DNA of 64,000 bases from an uncultured Peptostreptococcaceae bacterium (GCA_947072565.1 CAMTIM010000022.1:210463-274462); one strand, 5' to 3'. Positions 18,219-30,479 are shown, numbered from the stretch's first letter. Translations and numbers: made by a program. Notes: generated from the sequence alone by a model not told the origin.

Positions 18219-18689
18219 TTAAATTTTGATTTCTTGCGTTTGTACTTTTCCATTTTCTATATCTAATATAACAAAACTTCTATATGATACTTCTCTTGGA
18301 AGTGATACACTTCCAGGATTTAAATATAGTATTTCATCTCTTTGTATACATAAAGGAATATGAGTATGACCAAATACAACTAAGTCTGCATTTATAGACT
18401 TTGCTTTAGATTCTAGCATATCTATTCCATATTTAACACAATATTTATCTCCATGACATAAAAATATAGTTTTATCTTCTACTTCAAAGACTAATTCTTC
18501 TTCTACATTTTCAAAATCACAGTTCCCTCTTACCGCCATAACAGGTACATTTGTCAAAGTGTATATATACTTTGAATCAAGAAAATTATCCCCTGCATGA
18601 ATTATTAAATCGCATTCTTTTAAATATGGTATAGTTTTATCAATAAACTTTTTCATTCTATGAGTGTCGCTTACTACACCTATTTTCAT
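18219..18689 (-). CDS. YfcE/MJ0936-type metallophosphoesterase
   Basis: 156 residues with every motif of the calcineurin-like fold: VVSDTHR (metal site 1), HAGDN, RGNCD, LCHGD and FGHTHIP near the end. Small proteins of this kind (YfcE, YsnB) are manganese-dependent phosphodiesterases of uncertain natural substrate. Its start overlaps the stop codon of the rph-rdgB gene by one base, so it is translated with the nucleotide-cleaning fusion protein; the same pairing (RdgB then YsnB) is seen in bacilli. Confidence 0.88.
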   Translation of the reverse strand: MKIGVVSDTHRMKKFIDKTIPYLKECDLIIHAGDNFLDSKYIYTLTNVPVMAVRGNCDFENVEEELVFEVEDKTIFLCHGDKYCVKYGIDMLESKAKSINADLVVFGHTHIPLCIQRDEILYLNPGSVSLPREVSYRSFVILDIENGKVQTQEIKI

Positions 18690-20038
18690 TATCTCACTAC
18701 CCTTTTATTAAACTCGCTTTTCATTAATTTTAGTGAATTAGATCTGTGGCTTATACTATTTTTTATAGTAGCTGGCATTTCTGCAAAAGTCTTATTATAT
18801 CCATTAACTATAAATAATGAATCATATCCAAATCCATTTTTACCTTTTTCCTCAAATCCTATAGTTCCTTCACAAGTTCCTCTAACTACAAATTCTTTTC
18901 CATCAGGGAACACTACAGCTATAGCTGAAACAAATCTTGCAGTTCTTTGACTTGCAGGAATGTTCACTAAAGACTTAATTAACTTTTGTCTATTTTCTTC
19001 ATCAGTAGCATTTTCTCCTGCAAATCTAGCAGAATAAACACCTGGTTTTTTTCCTATAGCATCAACTTCTAACCCTGAATCATCTGATATTGCTATCATT
19101 TTAGTCATTTTTGCTATTGTTCTAGCTTTTATTAAAGCATTATGCTCAAATGTTTTTCCATCTTCAACTATTTCTATTCCACCTAAATCTACATCTTTTA
19201 ATGAGTATATATTATAATCAAAGTCTTCTAATATTGCCCCAATTTCTTCTAATTTATGAGCATTATTAGTAGCTATAACTACTTCATCACCATATTCCAT
19301 TCCTAATATTTCATCTGCTATTTCACCTAGAGCTGCTCTTTGAGCCTTTATTAATTCTTTATTCCCCTTTTCTCCAAGTTCTAACAATGCATTTAAATCA
19401 GTTCTTGAGAATGGACGTTCTTCACCAGTTCCTTGAACCTCAACAAATTCACCTTTGTCTGTCATTATTATATTCATATCAACCTGTGCATTAGAATCTT
19501 CTTCATAACATAAATCTAGAACATGTTCTTGATTAACTATTCCTACACTTATAGCTGATACAAAGTTTCTTACAGGTATTTCTTTTATTGACTTAGATTT
19601 ATGTAATTTATTTAAAGCATCTACAACTGCTACAAATGCACCTGTTATAGAAGCTGTTCTAGTACCGCCGTCTGCTTGGATTACATCACAATCTATCCAA
19701 ATAGTTCTTTCACCTAATTTTTTTAAATCTATTACAGATCTTATTGATCTTCCTATTAATCTTTGAATTTCTTGAGTTCTTCCATCAACTTTACCTCTTG
19801 ATGATTCTCTTATTTTTCTTTGGTGAGTAGATCTTGGAAGCATTGAATATTCTGCATTTATCCACCCAGTTCCACTGTGTCTTAAAAATGGAGGTACTTT
19901 ATCTTCTACTGATGCCGTACATATAACTTTTGTTTCTCCCATTTCTATTAGTACAGACCCTTCTGCATATCTTGTATAATCTCTTGTTATTTTTATATCT
20001 CTTATTTGGTCATTTTTTCTATCATCAATTCTAGCCAT
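18689..20038 (-). CDS. rph-rdgB: Fusion of ribonuclease PH and XTP/dITP pyrophosphatase
   Basis: 449 residues, two proteins in one frame. Residues 1-240 are RNase PH ([16 protein letters not shown], the [20 protein letters not shown] core, [14 protein letters not shown]), which trims tRNA 3' ends with phosphate. Residues about 250-449 are RdgB/HAM1 ([25 protein letters not shown], and [11 protein letters not shown]), which removes non-canonical purine nucleotides such as XTP and dITP. A short linker ([10 protein letters not shown]) joins them with no internal stop. Separate neighbouring genes are the rule in bacilli; the fusion is known in some clostridia. Confidence 0.93.
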   Translation of the reverse strand: MARIDDRKNDQIRDIKITRDYTRYAEGSVLIEMGETKVICTASVEDKVPPFLRHSGTGWINAEYSMLPRSTHQRKIRESSRGKVDGRTQEIQRLIGRSIRSVIDLKKLGERTIWIDCDVIQADGGTRTASITGAFVAVVDALNKLHKSKSIKEIPVRNFVSAISVGIVNQEHVLDLCYEEDSNAQVDMNIIMTDKGEFVEVQGTGEERPFSRTDLNALLELGEKGNKELIKAQRAALGEIADEILGMEYGDEVVIATNNAHKLEEIGAILEDFDYNIYSLKDVDLGGIEIVEDGKTFEHNALIKARTIAKMTKMIAISDDSGLEVDAIGKKPGVYSARFAGENATDEENRQKLIKSLVNIPASQRTARFVSAIAVVFPDGKEFVVRGTCEGTIGFEEKGKNGFGYDSLFIVNGYNKTFAEMPATIKNSISHRSNSLKLMKSEFNKRVVR

Positions 20039-20233
20039 TTTTTATACCTCTCTTGAGTCTTTTTGTTTTGAGATTTTCATTCGTTCAAATTTCTTTATAT
20101 ATTAATAATATTAACATATATTTGAAGTAATTTTCTACTATTAACACTATCTTTATCTTTTGTAATATCACCAATTTTATATCAAATATATCATATTAAT
20201 CCAAATATCATCATATTATTATGTTTATTCTTT

Positions 20234-22288
<2,055 letters not shown>

Positions 22289-22377
22289 TTAGTATTGCCT
22301 TTTTATGACTTTAATATATTTAAGTATATCATTTTAATATTATTATTGTTAAAATTTTTGCATTATAATCTAAACCT

Positions 22378-22405
22378 AAAAATGTCACGATATCGTGACA
22401 TTTTT
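22378..22405 (-). terminator. Terminator of the 2-hydroxyacid dehydrogenase gene
   Basis: A perfect palindrome (AAAAATGTCACGA and its complement) with a T tract on both strands lies between the ligA start and the stop of the dehydrogenase gene. Confidence 0.85.
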
Positions 22406-22418
22406 TTAATCTATACTT

Positions 22419-23354
22419 CTAATATCCTTTATAAATATCCATAATATTGTTTATTGGCTCTTTATTTATATATTTTCTAAGGTTATTAAAAATCATATCA
22501 AAATTTCTGTCGTTGTTTTTGTCACTTACCCAAGAGTTATGAGGTGTTACAGTAACATTGTCAAAACTCCATAGTTTATTGTCTTCACTTAGTGGCTCAT
22601 TTTGGAAAACATCCAATGCTACACCTCTAAATTTACTTATACAACTTATTAAATCTTCTTCATTTAAAATGTTTCCTCTACCAACATTTATAAAAACTGA
22701 TTTATCTTTCATAATATTAAATTTATCTTTATTTATTATGCCAATAGTCTCTTTGGTTGCAGGTATTGTACATATAACTACATCACATTCTTTAAATACA
22801 GTATCCATTTGTAGTGTAGAAAAACATTTATCAAAATATTCTCTATCGCTACCATTTGTATTTACACCCCATATTTCTACATCAAAAGCTTTTAATCTTT
22901 TAGCTCCTTGTGTAGCTATAGTTCCAGTTCCAATAAAACCTATTTTTTTACCAGTCATTTCACTTATTTCAAAATTCATCTTCCATTTTTTGTCCTGTTG
23001 TTGCTCATAAAATTTTTTGCTATTTTTATATATTTGTAAAATATACATTACTATCCATTCACTAATAGGAACACTATATCCACCTTTATTGTTAGCTATT
23101 AATATGTCTCTTTCTAATAGTTTTTCTTTTGGTATTTGGTCTACTCCTACACTAGTTGTTTGAATGTACTTTAGCTTACCCATTTTAGAGATGTCTAACG
23201 TATTGAAAGGATTATATGTTACTAATATGTCTGCATCGTCTGTATCAGCGTTATTTGATACTTTATTTTCATGATAATAAGTAACTTCGTAACCTAAATC
23301 CCTTATTTTTTGAAATTTATCTTCCCCATAATTCATAGTAAACAAAACTTTCAT
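22419..23354 (-). CDS. NAD(P)-dependent D-2-hydroxyacid dehydrogenase family protein
   Basis: 311 residues. The Rossmann domain has GFIGTGTIATQGAKRL (about residues 139-154); the family Arg lies in NVGRGNIL, the Glu in FQNEPL and the catalytic His in TPHNSW. Family members reduce 2-oxoacids or oxidise D-hydroxyacids such as lactate, glycerate or phosphoglycerate. The substrate cannot be told from sequence; the protein is shorter than SerA and lacks an ACT domain, so it is not typical phosphoglycerate dehydrogenase. GGGGG precedes the ATG. It is monocistronic. Confidence 0.85.
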   Translation of the reverse strand: MKVLFTMNYGEDKFQKIRDLGYEVTYYHENKVSNNADTDDADILVTYNPFNTLDISKMGKLKYIQTTSVGVDQIPKEKLLERDILIANNKGGYSVPISEWIVMYILQIYKNSKKFYEQQQDKKWKMNFEISEMTGKKIGFIGTGTIATQGAKRLKAFDVEIWGVNTNGSDREYFDKCFSTLQMDTVFKECDVVICTIPATKETIGIINKDKFNIMKDKSVFINVGRGNILNEEDLISCISKFRGVALDVFQNEPLSEDNKLWSFDNVTVTPHNSWVSDKNNDRNFDMIFNNLRKYINKEPINNIMDIYKGY

Positions 23355-23411
23355 ATTTTACCCCCATTGTATTTAGTATTTATATAATAAGTATAATGTA
23401 GGCAACTTAAA

Positions 23412-23436
23412 AAGTCCTTCAAAATTTGAAGGACTT
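23412..23436 (-). terminator. Terminator downstream of rlmD
   Basis: A 12-bp inverted repeat (AAGTCCTTCAAA / TTTGAAGGACTT) is followed on the minus strand by a T5 run. It lies 150 bases after rlmD and 58 bases before the dehydrogenase gene. Confidence 0.8.
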
Positions 23437-23447
23437 AATCTATTTTA

Positions 23448-23506
23448 AAATAAATGTATAAGAGACTATGATGTTGAAAACAATGAGGTGTGTTATACAT
23501 TTATTT
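23448..23506. repeat. Long inverted repeat between rlmD and its terminator
   Basis: A perfect 14-bp inverted repeat (AAATAAATGTATAA at 23448-23461 and its complement at 23493-23506) encloses a 31-base non-palindromic loop. It lies just before the terminator at 23412-23436, so a transcript through it would form a long hairpin and then stop. It is not part of any gene I can see. Confidence 0.6.
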
Positions 23507-23582
23507 AATAATATTGTAACCATTTTTAAGTTCTTTATTTATAATATGGTTATATTTATATAGTAATATATGCCATTTAATT

Positions 23583-24941
23583 TTATTTTTTAATAAGTTT
23601 TGCTACACACTCAACGTGCATTGTGTGAGGGAACATATCTACTGGTTGTATTTCACTACACTGATATCCTCTTTCGTCTAAATAAGCTAAATCTCTTGCT
23701 AATGTAGCTGGGTTACAAGAAACATAAACAACTCTATCAGGTGCCATAGAGACTATAGTATCTAATACTTTTTCGTCGCATCCTTTTCTAGGAGGATCTA
23801 CTACCACCACGTTAGCAGTTTTACCTTCCTTATACATCTTAGGAACAACTTCTTCAGCTTCTCCTACATAAAACTCTACATTATCTAAATTATTTAGCTT
23901 AGCGTTTCTTTTAGCGTCCGTTATAGCATCTTCAACTATTTCTATCCCATAAACTTTTTTAGCTTTTTGTGCTAAGAATAAAGATATTGTTCCTATACCA
24001 CAATAAATATCAAATACAGTATCATTCTCTTTTAAATCTGCATATTCTAGTGCTTTATTATATAATACTTCAGTCTGTACAGGGTTAACTTGGAAGAATG
24101 ATAGCGGAGATATTTCAAATACTAAATCTCCTATATAGTCATTTATCTTTCCATCACCATATATTACTCTATTTTCTCTACCTAATATAACGTTAGTTCT
24201 CGCTCTATTAACATTAACTACTAATGTTTTAAATCCGGGTACATTCTCTTCTAATACAGATGCTAGTTCATTTAAGTATGGTAATTTTTTTCCGTTTGCA
24301 ACTAATACTACCATAACTTCATTAGTAGTAAAACCAACTTTAGTAACTAGATGTCTTAAAACACCTGTATGTGATTTTTCATCGTAAATGCTTACACCAT
24401 AAGCATTTATATATGTTTTTATTATTTTCATTATTTTATCATTTACATCATGTTGAATTACACATTTGTCCATAGATATAATGTCATGACTTTTTTTCTT
24501 ATAAAAACCTATTGCCGGTGCATTATTTAATTTTTGTATAGGAAATTGAGCTTTATTTCTGTATCTGCAAGGCTCATCCATTCCAATTGTATTATATACC
24601 TTAACATTTTCTATTTTTCCGATTCTACTTATAACTTGCTTTACTTCATTTGTTTTTATATCTAATTGCTTTTGGTAATCTAGTTCTTGTACCTGACATC
24701 CTCCGCAGTCTTTAAGAGAGTCATTACATATTCTATCAACTCTAAAAGGTGATTTCTCAACTATTTCAACTATGTCGCCTACGGCATAGTTTTTCTTAGA
24801 CTTATTTATTTTAACTTTTACTTTGTCTTGTATTAATCCGCCCTCTACGAAGACTGTAAAACCATTATATTTGCCTATTCCAACTCCGCCTTGACCTATG
24901 TCAACTATATCTACAACATACTCTTCATTTTTTGATAACAT
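23583..24941 (-). CDS. rlmD: 23S rRNA (uracil-5-)-methyltransferase, RlmD/RlmCD family
   Basis: 452 residues. The N-terminal TRAM domain (about 8-65) is followed by the iron-sulfur Cys set (CNDSLKDCGGC, about 73-83, plus a Cys near 163 in DKCVIQH). The methyltransferase domain has FDIYCGIGTISLFLAQ for AdoMet binding, VVVDPPRKGCD, and the catalytic Cys in VYVSCNPATLARDL. Proteins of this family methylate U747 and/or U1939 in 23S rRNA; Firmicutes often use one dual-site enzyme, and the exact site cannot be read here. GGAGG precedes the ATG. Confidence 0.9.
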   Translation of the reverse strand: MLSKNEEYVVDIVDIGQGGVGIGKYNGFTVFVEGGLIQDKVKVKINKSKKNYAVGDIVEIVEKSPFRVDRICNDSLKDCGGCQVQELDYQKQLDIKTNEVKQVISRIGKIENVKVYNTIGMDEPCRYRNKAQFPIQKLNNAPAIGFYKKKSHDIISMDKCVIQHDVNDKIMKIIKTYINAYGVSIYDEKSHTGVLRHLVTKVGFTTNEVMVVLVANGKKLPYLNELASVLEENVPGFKTLVVNVNRARTNVILGRENRVIYGDGKINDYIGDLVFEISPLSFFQVNPVQTEVLYNKALEYADLKENDTVFDIYCGIGTISLFLAQKAKKVYGIEIVEDAITDAKRNAKLNNLDNVEFYVGEAEEVVPKMYKEGKTANVVVVDPPRKGCDEKVLDTIVSMAPDRVVYVSCNPATLARDLAYLDERGYQCSEIQPVDMFPHTMHVECVAKLIKK

Positions 24942-24993
24942 TAAGGTATCCTCCGTCCGTGTATTTTTACAAGCCTCAAGAGTTTATTTTACC

Positions 24994-25020
24994 AAAAAAA
25001 TAGAGGCTTAGAAAGCCCCT
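24994..25020 (-). terminator. Terminator of the membrane-protein gene, with a possible alternative pairing
   Basis: On the minus strand AGGGGCTT-TCT-AAGCCTCT forms an 8-bp stem followed by ATTTTTTT, overlapping the stop codon of the gene ending at 25019. The AAGCCTC arm (complement of 25003-25009) can also pair with a GAGGCTT read from 24971-24977, about 30 bases before rlmD. Confidence 0.75.
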
Positions 25021-25711
25021 ATATAAATAAATCTTTACTTTTGTATCCTCTATACAGTTGTAATCCAGCAAAAACTAACAATATGCATCCAAATAATGGT
25101 CCTATATATACTAATTTTTCTGCTAAGCCTTGACCTACTCCACTATCTACAATCGCCGCTACAGCTCCTGTATAGTCGTTTTTTGCATTTAATCCATATC
25201 TTATCCATGTAAAAGATGTCATAAGTGCAACCGGAACCAAACTCATCGTAAGATAAAATCCACTTATTGATCTTTTCTTTACTCCCCTTAATCCTAAATA
25301 TATTGGTAGGAAGAATAATACTGGTAATATAAACCCATAAAATTGAGGTGATAATGCTAAAAATAAAATAGCACAAAATAAAAAGCTGGTTATGTATTTT
25401 CTTAAATAATTTGTTTTTCCTTCAAAGTCAAACAATGATGCTTTTAAATACCTTATATATACCTCTATACTCGTTTCTAACTTATGTCTATCCTTTGACG
25501 TCTTAATTTCCTTTATAAGCTCCATTCCCTTTGAATTTAATTGATTATACTGCTTTTTCATATCTTCTGATATATCTATTTTTTTGTAGTTATCATATGC
25601 TTTGTCTATTTGTGAAATGTATTTTTGTTTTTTAGTACTTTTTATGTTTTTCATCCTATTTATTTCTAATTTTAATTGTTTCATTGTCACCATAACCAAA
25701 TTTGCATTCAC
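25019..25711 (-). CDS. Unrecognised membrane protein with an N-terminal coiled-coil region
   Basis: About 230 residues. The frame runs upstream to 25762, but a GGGGG site 7 bases before the GTG at 25711 makes that the likely start. The first 110 residues are charged and helical (KSTKKQKYISQIDKAYDNYKK), probably cytoplasmic. Four membrane segments follow (about 115-210), with short loops containing RGVKKRS and WIRYGLN. I do not recognise the family. Its own terminator and the upstream terminator of the NSS operon make it monocistronic. No catalytic motif is visible. Confidence 0.65.
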   Translation of the reverse strand: MNANLVMVTMKQLKLEINRMKNIKSTKKQKYISQIDKAYDNYKKIDISEDMKKQYNQLNSKGMELIKEIKTSKDRHKLETSIEVYIRYLKASLFDFEGKTNYLRKYITSFLFCAILFLALSPQFYGFILPVLFFLPIYLGLRGVKKRSISGFYLTMSLVPVALMTSFTWIRYGLNAKNDYTGAVAAIVDSGVGQGLAEKLVYIGPLFGCILLVFAGLQLYRGYKSKDLFI

Positions 25712-25804
25712 CCAAAAACCCCCTTCGAATATATGTTGTTTTAGTACATAACATTTTGTCACAAAATCTAATAAGCTTTTATTTATATATATGTCAATGT
25801 TACT

Positions 25805-25840
25805 AAAAAAACCCTACTTTAATTGTAAGTAGGGTTTTTT
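25805..25840 (-). terminator. Terminator of the NSS symporter operon
   Basis: A perfect 14-bp repeat (AAAAAACCCTACTT / AAGTAGGGTTTTTT) with a 7-base loop gives a T6 run on the minus strand and lies 8 bases after the small-subunit stop codon. Confidence 0.9.
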
Positions 25841-25847
25841 GTTGATA

Positions 25848-25946
25848 TTACCTATTATCCTTTACAATCTTGTTCATCGTTATCCCTATACAAGTAAATA
25901 TACTCACCCATATAGCACCCATAAATACCCATGCAGCACTTGTCAT
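25848..25946 (-). CDS. MetS-type small subunit of the NSS amino acid symporter, 32 residues
   Basis: A short ORF of 32 residues starts at an ATG at 25946 with AGGAGG eight bases before it and ends 8 bases before a strong terminator. It has one membrane helix (AAWVFMGAIWVSIFTCIGITM) and a charged tail (NKIVKDNR). It starts 39 bp after the stop codon of the NSS transporter gene. Very small one-helix proteins in this position are known as MetS, the second component of MetP-type methionine/alanine importers. The identification rests on size, topology, ribosome site and position. Confidence 0.82.
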   Translation of the reverse strand: MTSAAWVFMGAIWVSIFTCIGITMNKIVKDNR

Positions 25947-25985
25947 GTTATCATCCTCCTATTTTATATGGAGCTTTTTATTTTC

Positions 25986-27548
25986 TTATTCTTTAACTTC
26001 GTTACTATCTATTTCATCTTTGTACTTGTTCTTAATAGATTTATATGATTGTATAAATCCTATTAATAATACCCCAAATACAACAGCTCTAGCTAAGTTA
26101 ACCCAGATCGCAAACTCTGGTATTTCAGATATATAACTAGGAACTACTTTAAAGTTTCCAGCTATCCAATAATCTCTTGTAAAGAATACCAAGAAAGTTA
26201 TTATCGTTACAGGTGTTAAGAATTGATGGAACAATCTAAAGAACCATTTAGGAACTTTCCATAATCCACCTCTGTTCATTTCATCAAGTGCTCTATCTTT
26301 AACACACCATCCAATTACTATTATCTCTATCAATCCAAGTACTATTAGTAAATAGTTACCTATCCAGTTATCAACTTCTGTAAAGTAAACTAAATTAGCA
26401 CTTTGAGTTAATATTGATTCTAATGCTATAGGTAGACCAACTATTAAATATCCAACAAATACTATCCAAGCACCTTTTTTTCTTTCTATTCCAGCATCTT
26501 CTTCTAACAATGCAACTAAATAGTTATACATCGCTATTGCAGATGTTATACCAGCAAAGAATAATAATAAGAACCACATAGCTCCAAATATTCCTCCACC
26601 AGTCATAGTACTAAATACATTAGGTAGTGCCATAAACGCTAAACCTATGCTTCCTTTGATACCTTCTGGTCCTAAGAACGCATATGCTATTGGAATAACT
26701 GCTGTCCCACCTAATATAACTTCTGCAAACTCATTTAATGATATTGTAGCAACAGAAGCTGTAACTATATCTTCATCTGGTTGTAAGTATGAAGCATAAT
26801 TGTGTATTATACCCATTCCTAAAGATAGTGTGAAGAATATTTGCCCTGCTGCAGCTATTGCAGATTGCCAAGATAATTGACTAAAATCTGGATTCCATAT
26901 AAAGTTAAGACCTGCTAGAGAGCTCCAATCTGGCTGAACAGGTGCTCCTAGAGTCAATGCTCTAATGCCTAAGATTATACCGAATACATAAAGTACTGGC
27001 ATCATTATTTTAGCCCAAGATTCTATACCCTTTTGTATTCCTTTCATTACGGCTAGTGCTAAGAAAAGTAATGATATAACCCAGAATACTAAATTTTTAG
27101 GGTCTTGAATATAACTAGCAAAGAATCCTCCTGGGTCAGCGTTATACCCTCCAGTTAATGAATTGAATGCAAACCCTAATGACCATCCTATAATATGGTT
27201 ATAATAGGAGTTAACCAAAATTGTAACCCCAAATGCTATCATTCCACATAAAGCTCCAACTATAATTGCCTTTTTCGGTTTCATTGCTTGTTTTGCTTGT
27301 AAGTACATCATCGGTCCTAGTGTTCCATGACCATATTTACCTCCATAACGTCCTATACTCCATTCCACCAACATTACGGGTATACCTATAACTATTAGTG
27401 CAAAAAAGTATGGTATCATGAATGCTCCTCCACCATTTGAAGCAGCTACATACGGGAATCTCCAAAAGTTACCTAATCCAACGGCATTTCCTGCCATTGC
27501 TAGTATAAGACCAATTTTAGAACCCCAATTTTCTCTACTTTCACTCAT
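25986..27548 (-). CDS. Sodium-dependent amino acid symporter, NSS family
   Basis: About 520 residues from the ATG at 27548 with GGGGGG before it (a TTG at 27554 is in frame upstream). The protein opens with the NSS signature: WGSKIGLILAMAGNAVGLGNFWRFPYV. About twelve hydrophobic segments follow. The unwound helix-1 region (AVGLGN) binds sodium and the substrate carboxylate. Prokaryotic relatives (MhsT, MetP, TnaT) import hydrophobic or aromatic amino acids, methionine or alanine; the substrate cannot be read from sequence. The next gene encodes a MetS-type small subunit, which favours the MetP-like group. A CodY-like site lies about 80 bases upstream. Confidence 0.9.
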   Translation of the reverse strand: MSESRENWGSKIGLILAMAGNAVGLGNFWRFPYVAASNGGGAFMIPYFFALIVIGIPVMLVEWSIGRYGGKYGHGTLGPMMYLQAKQAMKPKKAIIVGALCGMIAFGVTILVNSYYNHIIGWSLGFAFNSLTGGYNADPGGFFASYIQDPKNLVFWVISLLFLALAVMKGIQKGIESWAKIMMPVLYVFGIILGIRALTLGAPVQPDWSSLAGLNFIWNPDFSQLSWQSAIAAAGQIFFTLSLGMGIIHNYASYLQPDEDIVTASVATISLNEFAEVILGGTAVIPIAYAFLGPEGIKGSIGLAFMALPNVFSTMTGGGIFGAMWFLLLFFAGITSAIAMYNYLVALLEEDAGIERKKGAWIVFVGYLIVGLPIALESILTQSANLVYFTEVDNWIGNYLLIVLGLIEIIVIGWCVKDRALDEMNRGGLWKVPKWFFRLFHQFLTPVTIITFLVFFTRDYWIAGNFKVVPSYISEIPEFAIWVNLARAVVFGVLLIGFIQSYKSIKNKYKDEIDSNEVKE

Positions 27549-27624
27549 TAGCAATCCCCCCTTTTTTTATAATTATGTTGATTTAAGTATAATTATGCAT
27601 GTACTAGTCGCATTATTTTTACTG

Positions 27625-27639
27625 AATTTTCTGAACAAT
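27625..27639. promoter_or_regulatory. CodY-like box upstream of the NSS symporter
   Basis: AATTTTCTGAACAAT matches the CodY consensus (AATTTTCWGAAAATT) at 13 of 15 positions and lies 77-91 bases before the symporter start. CodY represses amino acid and peptide uptake when branched-chain amino acids and GTP are plentiful; regulation here is inferred. Confidence 0.5.
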
Positions 27640-27647
27640 GCAAACAC

Positions 27648-27690
27648 AAAAAAGCCACTAAGTTTTTTAATTTGCTTAGTGGCTTTTTTT
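27648..27690 (-). terminator. Terminator of pfkA-pyk
   Basis: A perfect 15-bp inverted repeat (AAAAAAGCCACTAAG / CTTAGTGGCTTTTTT) with T runs on both strands lies 38 bases after the pyk stop codon. Confidence 0.9.
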
Positions 27691-27727
27691 AATTTATATA
27701 TTATATTTTTAAATCCAAGATTAAATA

Positions 27728-29488
27728 TTATAAAACTCTAGTTGATCCTCTGTATACTACACCTCTTGAAGCATCTACAGTTACAACTTCTCCATCTTGA
27801 ACTAAATTGATCATATTCTTAGCTGATAGTACAACTGGCTTGTCTAAGTTCAATCCTACTATTGCAGCATGAGAAGTCATTCCGCCTTCTTCAACTATTA
27901 TAGCAGATGCTTTTTCTATGCAAGAATTCATTTCTATATCTGTCATAGTTGTAACTAAAACATCTCCATCATTGAAATCATTGAAATCATCACCATTTTT
28001 AATTATGCGAACTTTACCTTCTACTGTTTTGTTTCCTACTCCGATACCTTGAACTATTTCTTCGCTTATAACATGAACTTTTATTAAGTTTGTAGTTCCG
28101 CTTACTCCAACTGGTACTCCAGCAGTTATAACTACTAACTCTCCATTATTTATATAATTAGCATTTCTAGCAGCCTCTATAGAGTTTTCTATTACCTCAT
28201 CAGTATTTTTTGAATCTGAAGATTTTATAGAGTATACTCCCCAAGTAAGAGCTAGTCTTCTCATTATTTTATCATCATTAGTAGTAGCTATTATTGGACA
28301 CTTAGGTCTTAACTTAGATACCATTCTTGCAGTATGTCCTGAAGAAGTAGAAGTTATTATAGCTGATGCATTTAAATCTACAGCTGTAGTACATGTTGCA
28401 TGACTTATTGCGTCTGTTACAGTCGAATTATTCATTGCATTTTGCTTTAATAGATTATCATAGTCTAATGTTTCTTCTGTTCTCTTTGCGATTGTTGCCA
28501 TTGTTTTTACAGCTTCTACTGGATATTTACCTGCAGCAGTTTCTCCAGATAACATTATTGCATCTGTTCCATCATATATAGCATTTGCAACATCTGTAAC
28601 TTCTGCTCTTGTAGGTCTTGGATTTCTCATCATAGAATCAAGCATTTGAGTTGCAGTTATTACTGGTTTTCCTAATTCATTACATCTTTTTATCATCATT
28701 TTTTGAACTACTGGTATATCTTCTGTTGGTATTTCAACCCCTAAGTCACCTCTAGCAACCATTATACCGTCAGATACTTTTAATATTTCATCTAAATTAT
28801 CTACACCTTCTTGGTTTTCTATTTTAGATATTATTTGTATATCTGTAGCATTATTTTTTTCAAGTATTTCTCTTATAGCTAATACATCTGATGCTTTTCT
28901 AACAAATGATGCTGCTATGTAATCTATACCTTGTGCTATACCAAATTCTATATCACTTGTATCTTTTTCAGTTATAGCTGGTAAGTTTATTTTTACTCCT
29001 GGTACGTTTACTCCCTTATGATTCTTAACTATACCTGAGTTTTCAACTACACAAACTATATCGTCCCCATTTATTTCCTTAACTCTTAATCCAACTAAAC
29101 CATCATCTATTAATATAGTGTCTCCTGCTACAACATCTTTTGAAAGATCTTTGTAACTTACTGTACATATTTCTTTAGTTCCTATAACGTCTTTCATAGT
29201 TACAGTAAATGTTTGACCTTCTTCTAATAAAACTTCTGGATCAGCAAAATTTCCTGTTCTTATTTCTGGACCTTTAGTATCTAATAAAAGAGCTACTGGT
29301 TGATTTAACTTTTCTCTAACACTTTTGGCCATATCTAATCTACCTTTGTGTTCTTCATGAGACCCATGTGAGAAGTTGAATCTGCATACATTTAAACCAT
29401 TCTCAACAAGTTGAGTTAATATTTCCTCTTTCTGTGATGCTGGCCCTAATGTACAAACTATTTTAGTTCTTTTCATATTTTTTAACAT
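27728..29488 (-). CDS. pyk: Pyruvate kinase with extra C-terminal PEP-utilising domain
   Basis: About 586 residues from the ATG at 29488 with AGGAGG nine bases before it (the frame is open to 29548, inside pfkA). The barrel core begins RTKIVCTLGPAS and contains the active-site segment ISKIENQEGV and the cation/PEP loop MVARGDLGVEIP. The regulatory domain follows. The last ~100 residues form the extra C-terminal domain (GVGNKTVEGKVRII, GGMTSHAAIV) found in Bacillus-type enzymes and related to PEP synthase phosphohistidine domains. It converts PEP and ADP to pyruvate and ATP, the last step of glycolysis. It follows pfkA after 16 bp. Confidence 0.95.
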   Translation of the reverse strand: MLKNMKRTKIVCTLGPASQKEEILTQLVENGLNVCRFNFSHGSHEEHKGRLDMAKSVREKLNQPVALLLDTKGPEIRTGNFADPEVLLEEGQTFTVTMKDVIGTKEICTVSYKDLSKDVVAGDTILIDDGLVGLRVKEINGDDIVCVVENSGIVKNHKGVNVPGVKINLPAITEKDTSDIEFGIAQGIDYIAASFVRKASDVLAIREILEKNNATDIQIISKIENQEGVDNLDEILKVSDGIMVARGDLGVEIPTEDIPVVQKMMIKRCNELGKPVITATQMLDSMMRNPRPTRAEVTDVANAIYDGTDAIMLSGETAAGKYPVEAVKTMATIAKRTEETLDYDNLLKQNAMNNSTVTDAISHATCTTAVDLNASAIITSTSSGHTARMVSKLRPKCPIIATTNDDKIMRRLALTWGVYSIKSSDSKNTDEVIENSIEAARNANYINNGELVVITAGVPVGVSGTTNLIKVHVISEEIVQGIGVGNKTVEGKVRIIKNGDDFNDFNDGDVLVTTMTDIEMNSCIEKASAIIVEEGGMTSHAAIVGLNLDKPVVLSAKNMINLVQDGEVVTVDASRGVVYRGSTRVL

Positions 29489-29504
29489 ATATATTCCTCC
29501 TATA

Positions 29505-30479
<975 letters not shown>

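Noticed and set aside
22558..23010. Plus-strand ORF of 150 residues inside the 2-hydroxyacid dehydrogenase gene
   Set aside because: Shadow frame; the opposite strand has all family motifs.
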